Assembly: GCA_016763255.1 (NCBI GenBank)
Contig: JAESUA010000037.1
Span: 1 to 6,693 of the forward strand
DNA from: Magnetovibrio sp.
GTDB lineage: Bacteria; Pseudomonadota; Alphaproteobacteria; Rhodospirillales; Magnetovibrionaceae
Direction of reading: 5' to 3'
Length of the DNA: 6,693 nucleotides
How positions within the stretch are numbered: the stretch's first letter is position 1; each line of letters opens with the position of its first letter. Shown here piece after piece: positions 1-5,890 of this stretch. The translations under genes were made by a program, and so were the position numbers. The notes under the pieces were generated by a model. That model did no database searches. It was not told the DNA's origin and worked only from the letters and a program-made list of their open reading frames with translations.

Positions 1-747
1 GTCACCAACGCCATTCGCTACACTGAAACGGGGCGCATTTTGGTCGGTTGTCGAAAGTGCGGGGATGCGGTTCGATTGGACGTCTGGGACACCGGACAAG
101 GCATTTCTGCAAACAACGTGCACCATATCTTTGATCCCTACCGCCGCCTCGAAGGGATAAGGTCACACCCGGCCGATGGTTTGGGCTTGGGCTTATTCAT
201 TGCTTGCGGACTGGCGCAACTGCTTGAACACCCGCTTGGTGTGCGTTCGACCCTGGGGGCCGGTTCATTGTTTTGCATCGAGGTCCCTAGCGGAACGCTG
301 GTAAACGAAACGCTTGAAGATAAACCGCCAGCGCAGGCCTATACCGAGGTTTTTCACGGATATACGGTGCTCGTCGTTGATGACGACACAAATGTTTTAG
401 ATGGCATGAAAACCGTCCTGAGTGATTGGGGTTGTTATGTTGTTGTGGCACAAAGCATGGCCGACGCCCTGGATGCAGCTTGCACCTTGGGGGACAAGTT
501 GGATGTCGTGGTCTCTGACTTTCACCTTGCGGATGGCGAGACGGGGATCGCCTTGTTGGAAGCCATTGATGGTGAAGTTGGCCGTCACGTGCCCGCCATA
601 ATCATTTCTGGGGATACGCAACCCGAACGTCGACGTGAAATTGAAGCGGTTGGCTATTTTCTTTTGACCAAGCCAATCCAGCCCGTCTCCCTGCGGCCGC
701 TGTTGCACCGGCTCTTGCGAAGAAATAACCGCAGCAAAGAGAACTGA
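1..747 (+). CDS. Hybrid sensor histidine kinase, C-terminal part (ATPase domain end plus receiver domain); 5' end outside window
   Basis: The reading frame is open from base 1, so the gene starts upstream; 248 residues are visible. Residues 1-97 are the end of a histidine kinase ATP-binding domain: N-box VTNAIRYT (Asn3), G1 box DTGQG (30-34), F-box-like FDPYRR (44-49) and G2 box GLGLG (60-64). After a linker (about 98-121), residues 122-240 form a CheY-like receiver domain with the acidic cluster DDD (127-129), phospho-acceptor Asp173 in VVSDFHL, Ser203 in IIISGD and Lys224 in LLTKP. All key receiver residues are present, so it should accept phosphate. The family autophosphorylates on His in the missing N-terminal part and relays phosphate onward. 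The adjacent convergent NarL-type regulator is the natural partner candidate, but that is inferred from proximity only. The sensor domain lies outside the window, so the signal is unknown. Confidence 0.93.
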   Translation, partial: VTNAIRYTETGRILVGCRKCGDAVRLDVWDTGQGISANNVHHIFDPYRRLEGIRSHPADGLGLGLFIACGLAQLLEHPLGVRSTLGAGSLFCIEVPSGTLVNETLEDKPPAQAYTEVFHGYTVLVVDDDTNVLDGMKTVLSDWGCYVVVAQSMADALDAACTLGDKLDVVVSDFHLADGETGIALLEAIDGEVGRHVPAIIISGDTQPERRREIEAVGYFLLTKPIQPVSLRPLLHRLLRRNNRSKEN

Positions 748-1368
748 CTATGGGGATTCTACGATGCCAAGGCGAATGGCTTCGTAGATCGCTTTCGTAC
801 GGTTTTGAACGCCAAAGGCTTTGAGGACACCGCTGATATGCGTCTTTACGGTCGATTCCGATAAGCCTAAGGCCATAGCAATCGACTTGTTTGATGAGCC
901 TTGCACCATCAAAGTGAGGATGTCGCCCTGGCGTTCCGTTAGATTTAGGGCTTGGCCGTTTGCTAAGGCGGCCTTTTTTAAGGCGAACGGCGGTACGTAA
1001 ACATTGCCAGATAGAATCAAATTGAGTGCAGCCAAGAGCACATTGTTATCGGCAGATTTTGGAATGTAGCCCGCAGCGCCAGCCTCTAAAAACCGGCGGG
1101 CTACGGCTGCAACTTCGGTTGCTGACAAGATGGCGAATGAGATCGTCGGATAGGCGTCTTGCAAATACTCTAACGTTGCCAGATCGTTCATGCCCGGCAT
1201 GTTGAGATCAAGCGGCACCAATCCCACATCGTGATGAGCTTCTAGAAGGTCGATCAATTCGTCAAGTGTACCTGCCTCAAGCACCTCAGACACACTCTGT
1301 GTTCGCTCTAACATGGCGGCCAGGCCCTCACGCACCAGGGCGTGGTCATCGGCAATGGCAATCTTCAT
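748..1368 (-). CDS. LuxR/NarL-family response regulator (receiver plus LuxR HTH)
   Basis: A 206-residue, full-length two-domain regulator of normal family size. Residues 1-118 are a receiver domain: MKIAIADDH (acidic Asp7/Asp8), phospho-acceptor Asp54 in PLDLNMPG, Lys104 in GYIPKS. Residues 140-203 are a GerE/LuxR helix-turn-helix: LNLTERQGDIL, then SNKSIAMALGLSESTVKTHI and the NRTKAI end typical of NarL/FixJ proteins. In this family phosphorylation of the receiver frees the HTH to bind DNA, usually as a dimer on inverted repeats. The ATG at 1368 is chosen because the receiver fold starts there and AAGGG lies 8 bases upstream; an in-frame TTG at 1455 would add 29 residues unlike the family. 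It is convergent with the kinase and divergent from the surface-protein operon, so it is the likely controller of that operon and perhaps of itself (inference). The target genes cannot be proved from sequence. Confidence 0.95.
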   Translation of the reverse strand: MKIAIADDHALVREGLAAMLERTQSVSEVLEAGTLDELIDLLEAHHDVGLVPLDLNMPGMNDLATLEYLQDAYPTISFAILSATEVAAVARRFLEAGAAGYIPKSADNNVLLAALNLILSGNVYVPPFALKKAALANGQALNLTERQGDILTLMVQGSSNKSIAMALGLSESTVKTHISGVLKAFGVQNRTKAIYEAIRLGIVESP

Positions 1369-1376
1369 CCAGGCAA

Positions 1377-1381
1377 CCCTT
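1377..1381 (-). promoter_or_regulatory. Ribosome binding site of the LuxR-type regulator
   Basis: On the minus strand AAGGG sits 8 bases before the ATG at 1368. It supports this start over the upstream in-frame TTG at 1455. Confidence 0.7.
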
Positions 1382-1456
1382 TTTGATATTTCCCGACACT
1401 CAATAGCGCGTGCGATGAGGTGATGCAAATGGCCCTTGCTTGAAATCGGCACCAAG

Positions 1457-1473
1457 GTACCGGGTAGCGGTAC
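1457..1473. promoter_or_regulatory. Inverted repeat GTACCG-N5-CGGTAC, candidate regulator operator
   Basis: Two perfect 6-base arms (1457-1462 and 1468-1473) flank the 5-base spacer GGTAG. With one mismatch the pairing continues outward to AA/TT at 1454-1455 and 1475-1476. It lies in the divergent region between the response regulator and the surface-protein operon, where a NarL-type dimer would be expected to bind. Relative to the proposed minus-strand promoter it covers about +1 to +17. Relative to the surface-protein start it lies roughly 90-100 bases upstream, suitable for an activator site. The symmetry is seen directly; the role as operator is inference. Confidence 0.5.
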
Positions 1474-1479
1474 TTTTAT

Positions 1480-1509
1480 ATTGTAGTCAATCCCTTGTAG
1501 CTTTGGTAA
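1480..1509 (-). promoter_or_regulatory. Candidate sigma70-type promoter of the LuxR-type regulator
   Basis: Reading the minus strand, TTACCA (1509-1504, 4 of 6 matches to TTGACA) is followed after 18 bases by TACAAT (1485-1480, 5 of 6 matches to TATAAT). The start of transcription would fall near 1473, giving a leader of about 105 bases before the ATG at 1368. The region is AT-rich against its surroundings. This is pattern matching only. Confidence 0.4.
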
Positions 1510-1523
1510 TGATTTAGAATTAT
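1495..1523 (+). promoter_or_regulatory. Weak candidate promoter of the surface-protein operon
   Basis: TTGTAG (1495-1500) and AATTAT (1518-1523) are spaced 17 bases apart. A better -10 match, TAGAAT (1515-1520, 5 of 6), has no good -35 at the right distance. The whole stretch 1474-1540 is clearly AT-rich, as promoters often are. A poor -35 would suit a promoter that depends on an activator, such as the divergent response regulator. The exact hexamers are uncertain. Confidence 0.25.
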
Positions 1524-1547
1524 TAAGATATGCGCAATTTTGGTTCC

Positions 1548-1552
1548 GGAGG
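1548..1552 (+). promoter_or_regulatory. Strong ribosome binding site of the DUF4347 surface protein
   Basis: GGAGG, a consensus Shine-Dalgarno core, lies 7 bases before the ATG at 1560. It fixes this start and suggests efficient translation of the first operon gene. Confidence 0.85.
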
Positions 1553-1559
1553 ATAGATC

Positions 1560-4247
1560 ATGAACAGTATTTTTCAAATTCGACCGCTTGAACAGCGATG
1601 GATGTTTGACGGTGCCATGGCGGCGGACGTGGTCGATGCGACCGGTGGTGACGATAGCGATACGTCCTCGATTGAGGCGATTGAATCCACCCCGGCGATC
1701 GGCCCCCGGGTGGTACTGATTTCCGGCGCGGTTGAGGATTCTGCGGATTTGGCGGCTGCTGTGCAAGGGGATGTGATCGCCCTGATCTATGATCCGTCGC
1801 AAAGCCTGGATACGATTTTATCATCGCTCAAAACGGCCTTGGGCAGCCAGCAAGCGTCCTCCATCGCCTTTGCCAGCCACGGCATGGGCGACGGGGCTTT
1901 TGCCCTCAATGATGCTTTCGATGTGTCGCTCACCAGCCTGTCCACCAATGACGCGCTGAAAGCCTTTTGGGGTGATCTGGGCGGTTTGATTGCTGATGAT
2001 GGTCGACTCGATTTGCTGGCTTGTGATCTCAGCGGCAGCCGAGCCGGGGATTTTACCGTGTCGTTGCTGTCGGACATCGTTGGGCGCGATGTGGCGGCAT
2101 CCGATGATGCCACGGGCAATCAAGCCCAAGGCGGCGACTGGGATTTGGAGCTTGGCAACGTCAACGTCGCAGACTATTTCCAGGCCGATAAACTGGCCGC
2201 ATTTGACGGCCTGCTCGCAGAAACAACCGAAATGGTTAAGGATATCAATACGGGTGGTGGTTCAAATCCATACAATTTTGCGGCCGTTGGATCGACGCTC
2301 TATTTTCGCGCCTCTGACGGAACAAATGGGTACGAACTGTGGAAGTCTGATGGCACCGTCGGCGGAACGGTTATGGTTAAAGATATTAACCCGGGAGTCG
2401 GTGATTCGAATGTCAGCTATCTAACAGCAGTTGGATCGACGCTCTATTTCACGGCCGAAGACGGCACCAATGGAACGGAACTGTGGAAGTCCGACGGCAC
2501 CGACGCCGGCACCGTTATGGTCAAGGATATCAACCCAGGTGCTGGCACTTCTTCTCTCCGCTATTTAACGGCTGTTGGATCGACGCTCTACTTCCGGGCC
2601 AGTGACGGGGCAAATGGTACGGAGCTGTGGAAGTCTGACGGCACTGCCGTCGGCACCGTTATGGTCAAGGATATCAATGTAGGTGTTGGTAGCACTGCCA
2701 TCTACAACTTAACGGCTGTTGGATCGACGCTCTACTTCCAGGCCAATGACGCTACCAATGGGAGCGAGCTGTGGAAGTCTGACGGCACCGCCGTCGGCAC
2801 CGTTATGGTCAAGGATATCAATGTAGGTGTTGGTGGTTCTTCTCCCTACACTTTAATAGCAGTTGGATCGACGCTCTATTTCACGGCCGATGACGGCACC
2901 AATGGAGCCGAACTGTGGAAATCTGACGGTACCGCCGTAGGCACCGTGATGATCAAGGATATCAACACGGCAGGCAGTTCTTCCCCAGTCAATTTCGCGG
3001 TTATTGGATCGACGCTTTATTTCGTGGCCACTGATGCGACCAATGGAACGGGGCTGTGGAAGTCTGACGGTACCGTTAGTGGAACCGTTTTGGTCAAAGA
3101 TACCAATACGGTTACCAATACTTCTCTCCGCTCTTTAACAGCTGTGGGATCGACGCTCTATTTCCGGGCCGCTGACGCAACACATGCGTACGAGCTGTGG
3201 AAGTCTGATGGCACCACCGCCGGAACCGTTATGGTCAAGGATATCCACCCGACTGGCTCTTCTAATATCGAGTCTCTTACGTCTATTGGCTCGACGCTCT
3301 ATTTCACGGCCAACGGCGGTGTAAATGGGGTCGAGTTGTGGAAGTCTGACGGCACCGCCAGCGGTACCGTTATGGTCATGAATATCAACCCGACGTCTAA
3401 TTCTTTCCCAGATTATTTAACGGCAATTGGCTCGACGCTCTATTTTCGGGCCGATGATGGGACAAATGGGAGGGAGCTGTGGAAGCATGTGGTAACCGTT
3501 GACTCCACACAACCCCCGACGCCGAAACCAACACCTCCGCCGGCGCCGCCGCCACCCATTGATCCGCCTTCGCCACCGCCGCCCGATCCTGGCGTGGGAT
3601 CAGGCAACACTGTTATCGGTGGTGTCGATAAGGGCTTTAAACTCATCTCGGCACCGCAGGTGGCGATTGGCGGTTTCAGGACAGCACTTGCCGATGCCTC
3701 TTTGCGCGCGACCATGGGCGGGGAAGCCCTGGCCGTAGCCCGGCCGATCGGCCTGATTTCGCAAACCGGTAACGTCAATTTCACCATCGCGTCTGACGCT
3801 TTTGCCCACACCAATCCAGACGAAACGGTTCAGTTGATTGCTCTACGAGCCGATGGGCAGGACCTACCATCTTGGCTCAACTTTGATCCTGACTCGGGCA
3901 GTTTCGAAGGCACGCCGCCCGCAGGTGAAAATGGAATCATCGAAATTCAAGTCATCGCCCGTGACAGCTTTGGCCGTGAGGCCATGCAGGTGTTTGAAAT
4001 CCAGATTTCCGAAGACAAAGGGCGACGTGAAGGCACACCTGACAGCGCCGCCGAAGCACCTCAGGATGCAACGGGTACCGAACAACCCCAAGCCCCTGAT
4101 CAACAAGGTGCACTCGAATCAAAGGCCCCGTTCAAAGCCGACGCCAATTCCGGCTTTGGCGGCAAAACCGGCCTCGCTCAACAATTACAGCAGGCAACCA
4201 TCGGCGCAATGATGACGCTGCCAGAACAATCCAGAGGATTAAGTTAA
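1560..4247 (+). CDS. Large exported/surface protein: DUF4347 domain, nine ELWKSDGT-type repeats, He_PIG/cadherin-like Ig domain
   Basis: An 895-residue acidic protein without an N-terminal Sec signal. Residues 9-19 (PLEQRWMFDGA) match the LEPR-x-[LM]-F-D-G-A-type motif that starts many very large exported proteins. Residues 51-218 are a DUF4347 domain: ASHGMGDG with His107, LDLLACDL with Cys155, then DVAASDDATG and GGDWDLE. Residues 225-648 are nine 44-48-residue repeats with the cores GSTLYF and ELWKSDGT, probably beta-rich and possibly propeller-forming. Residues 652-677 are a proline-rich linker. Residues about 739-818 form an Ig/cadherin-like domain with the He_PIG hallmark LPSWLNFDPDSGSFEGTPP. 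The last 75 residues are Gln/Ala/Pro-rich and probably disordered; they may hold an export signal (inference). No RTX nonapeptides are present. Adhesion or matrix binding is the best guess for function; the DUF4347 role is unknown. It leads an operon with TolC-like and adaptor genes. Confidence 0.9.
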   Translation: MNSIFQIRPLEQRWMFDGAMAADVVDATGGDDSDTSSIEAIESTPAIGPRVVLISGAVEDSADLAAAVQGDVIALIYDPSQSLDTILSSLKTALGSQQASSIAFASHGMGDGAFALNDAFDVSLTSLSTNDALKAFWGDLGGLIADDGRLDLLACDLSGSRAGDFTVSLLSDIVGRDVAASDDATGNQAQGGDWDLELGNVNVADYFQADKLAAFDGLLAETTEMVKDINTGGGSNPYNFAAVGSTLYFRASDGTNGYELWKSDGTVGGTVMVKDINPGVGDSNVSYLTAVGSTLYFTAEDGTNGTELWKSDGTDAGTVMVKDINPGAGTSSLRYLTAVGSTLYFRASDGANGTELWKSDGTAVGTVMVKDINVGVGSTAIYNLTAVGSTLYFQANDATNGSELWKSDGTAVGTVMVKDINVGVGGSSPYTLIAVGSTLYFTADDGTNGAELWKSDGTAVGTVMIKDINTAGSSSPVNFAVIGSTLYFVATDATNGTGLWKSDGTVSGTVLVKDTNTVTNTSLRSLTAVGSTLYFRAADATHAYELWKSDGTTAGTVMVKDIHPTGSSNIESLTSIGSTLYFTANGGVNGVELWKSDGTASGTVMVMNINPTSNSFPDYLTAIGSTLYFRADDGTNGRELWKHVVTVDSTQPPTPKPTPPPAPPPPIDPPSPPPPDPGVGSGNTVIGGVDKGFKLISAPQVAIGGFRTALADASLRATMGGEALAVARPIGLISQTGNVNFTIASDAFAHTNPDETVQLIALRADGQDLPSWLNFDPDSGSFEGTPPAGENGIIEIQVIARDSFGREAMQVFEIQISEDKGRREGTPDSAAEAPQDATGTEQPQAPDQQGALESKAPFKADANSGFGGKTGLAQQLQQATIGAMMTLPEQSRGLS
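2232..3503 (+). repeat. Nine in-frame tandem repeats of 141-144 bases (ELWKSDGT type)
   Basis: Units start at 2232, 2373, 2517, 2661, 2805, 2949, 3090, 3231 and 3372. Units 2-5 are 48 codons, units 1 and 6-8 are 47, and unit 9 is degenerate after ELWK and lacks SDGT. The pattern is MVKDIN, a variable stretch of about 10 residues, then AVGSTLYF, DGTNG, ELWKSDGT and GTV. The bases TCGACGCT (Ser-Thr plus the start of Leu) are identical in all nine units although these residues have many synonymous codons. This indicates fairly recent expansion or ongoing homogenisation. Length and pattern resemble the ELWxxDGT repeat family of bacterial surface proteins. Confidence 0.93.
3513..3590 (+). repeat. 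Low-complexity proline-rich linker coding segment
   Basis: This segment encodes residues 652-677 of the surface protein, mostly Pro with Thr, Ala, Ser and Asp (for example PPPAPPPP and PPSPPPP). It separates the repeat array from the C-terminal Ig-like domain and probably acts as a stiff, extended spacer. The DNA is a run of CCG/CCA/CCC codons, and its GC-rich complement stays open in other frames without encoding anything credible. Confidence 0.85.
4233..4238 (+). promoter_or_regulatory. Ribosome binding site of the TolC-like gene, inside the end of the surface-protein gene
   Basis: AGAGGA lies 10 bases before the GTG at 4249 and overlaps the last codons of the upstream gene. With a single base between stop and start, translation of the two genes is probably coupled. 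The site supports GTG 4249 over the ATG at 4285. Confidence 0.6.
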
Positions 4248-4248
4248 A

Positions 4249-5880
4249 GTGATCACTAAAAGACAAAAGAACATTTCCCGATCAATGATCCTTGCCGGCA
4301 TGGTCGTTCTGTCCGGTTGTGCCGTTGTAACGCCGGAACGCATGAGCATTAGTGAGTTGACGGCGCAATCCAAAACGGACCTTGCCACCATGTTTCAGGG
4401 CGAAACCATGCTGAGCAAGCCGCTGACCATTGAGGCGGCCATTAAACGCGTGCTGACAAAGAACCTGGATGCGCGCACCCAGGTTTTGGAAGAAAACTTG
4501 GCTCTGGGCCAGGTTGAGCTGGACCGCTTGGACTTTTTGCCAAAAGTTAAGGCCAATGCGGGGTACGAAAAACGTTCGCAATTCAACGCAACAAATAGCC
4601 AGACTGTAGGGTCTTCGGCGGCCCCAGGCTCCTATTCATATTCTGCGGACCAAGCCTCGACAACGGCCGACCTGTCATTGACCTGGAATATCCTCGATTT
4701 TGGCACCAGTTATTATAACGCCCACCAGAACGCAAACCGCGCCCTGATCGCCCATGAACGCCTCCGCAAGGTCGCAAATAACTTGATCCGTGAAACGCAA
4801 TTTGCATTTTGGCGCGCCGCGGTGAGCCAAATGCTGGCGGAGCGGGTTATAAAAGGTATTGCCGAGGCCGAGGTCGCCCTTGGCCAAATACGCTCGTCTT
4901 CCAAGGCCGGTGGACGCAACCCTGTAGAAGCGCTGCGCCTGCGTAAAACGCTGTTGGAAAGCTTGCGCCAACTCGAAAACATTGACCAGGAACTTTCCAC
5001 CGCCAAGATCGAGCTGGCCACGCTGATCAACCTGCCCCCGAACGCTAAATATACGCTGGCCATTCCGCAAAGCGGTGTTTTGCCGGTGCCGCAATTGAAG
5101 TACTCACTTGATCAGATGGAGATGATGGCCTTCACCCAAAACCCGGACATCATCGAGCAAGGTTACCAGACCCGCATCGCCATCGACGAGACCAAAAAGG
5201 CGATCATGCAAATGCTACCGGGGGTTACCTTTTCCCTCGGCGCAAATTTTGACGGAAATTCTTTCTTGGATAAAAACCGCTGGAATGAATACGGCGCGCA
5301 GTTGAGCCTGAATATATTCGATATCCTGTCTGCGCCGCAACGCATCAAACATTCTGAAGCGGCACAAGAAATTGCCAATTCCAAGCGACTGTCCATCAGG
5401 TTGGCCGTATTGGCCCAAGTCCATATAGCCCAACTTCAATTTTTTAATGCGAAGAAACAGTTTGGGCGGGCTGATGAACTTTGGACCATCGAGATGGCCC
5501 TGGAACAGCATTCCTTACGCCGTTCGCAAAACAATGCACAGTCCTCGGTCGATCGGGTTGTTGCACAGACATCGGCGATCGCCGCGGAACTGCAGCGTTA
5601 TCAATTGTATGCCCAACTGCAAGCGGCGCTGGCCAATGTTCAGGCGACGATTGGCAAAAGCTATGGTGATTCCCTGGAGGCTGCAGCTTCAAAACCTGTT
5701 AAGCCAGCCCCTCAAGACAAACCCGCCGTGGTTCAGCCTAGCGTGATGCATGACAAGGTCATCGACAACAAGAAAACCTCTTTCGATGCTGATTTGAAAT
5801 CCATCGGTAACAAGCTTGTTTCGTTTGTGCGCAACCTGTTTGGCGCTACGAAGGCTCAAGCAGAACCTGTCGTGAATTAA
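4249..5880 (+). CDS. TolC-family outer membrane channel lipoprotein
   Basis: 543 residues from a GTG start. Residues 1-24 form a lipoprotein signal: basic KRQK, a hydrophobic core, and lipobox VLSGC with Cys24, followed by Ala25 (no Asp at +2, so outer membrane sorting is expected). Cys24 is the only cysteine. Two outer-membrane-efflux-protein repeats follow, about residues 58-262 and 285-472. Each has the beta-strand to long-helix transition typical of TolC: SLTWNILDFG (143-152) and QLSLNIFDIL (351-360), followed by long Ala/Gln/Leu-rich helices. Residues 476-543 are an unusual C-terminal extension rich in Pro and Lys, probably periplasmic. TolC trimers form the outer membrane exit duct for T1SS or RND/ABC pumps. 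The start is chosen because the basic n-region of the signal needs it; ATG 4285 would remove it. Position in the operon suggests it exports the upstream repeat protein (inference). Confidence 0.93.
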   Translation: MITKRQKNISRSMILAGMVVLSGCAVVTPERMSISELTAQSKTDLATMFQGETMLSKPLTIEAAIKRVLTKNLDARTQVLEENLALGQVELDRLDFLPKVKANAGYEKRSQFNATNSQTVGSSAAPGSYSYSADQASTTADLSLTWNILDFGTSYYNAHQNANRALIAHERLRKVANNLIRETQFAFWRAAVSQMLAERVIKGIAEAEVALGQIRSSSKAGGRNPVEALRLRKTLLESLRQLENIDQELSTAKIELATLINLPPNAKYTLAIPQSGVLPVPQLKYSLDQMEMMAFTQNPDIIEQGYQTRIAIDETKKAIMQMLPGVTFSLGANFDGNSFLDKNRWNEYGAQLSLNIFDILSAPQRIKHSEAAQEIANSKRLSIRLAVLAQVHIAQLQFFNAKKQFGRADELWTIEMALEQHSLRRSQNNAQSSVDRVVAQTSAIAAELQRYQLYAQLQAALANVQATIGKSYGDSLEAAASKPVKPAPQDKPAVVQPSVMHDKVIDNKKTSFDADLKSIGNKLVSFVRNLFGATKAQAEPVVN

Positions 5881-5890
5881 TCGTAGCACT

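Noticed and set aside
40..747. Kinase gene starting at TTG 40
   Set aside because: The frame is open back to base 1 and the upstream residues VTNAIRYTETG are the kinase N-box, so the gene simply enters from outside the window.
1369..1455. N-terminal extension of the response regulator from an in-frame TTG at 1455 (29 extra residues)
   Set aside because: The extra residues (MVPISSKGHLHH...) do not belong to the receiver fold, TTG is a poor start, and ATG 1368 has a good ribosome binding site exactly where the family begins.
2232..3503. CRISPR array or RTX calcium-binding repeats
   Set aside because: The 141-144-base repeats are in frame, coding and contiguous without spacers, and lack the GGxGxDxUx nonapeptide of RTX proteins.
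3440..3814. Minus-strand 124-residue Gly-rich reading frame opposite the proline-rich linker
   Set aside because: Its glycine run is the complement of the proline codons; it has no start context or recognisable domain and lies wholly within a convincing gene.
5881..5890. Transcription terminator between the TolC-like and adaptor genes
   Set aside because: The gap is only 10 bases, with no hairpin or T-run; the genes appear co-transcribed.
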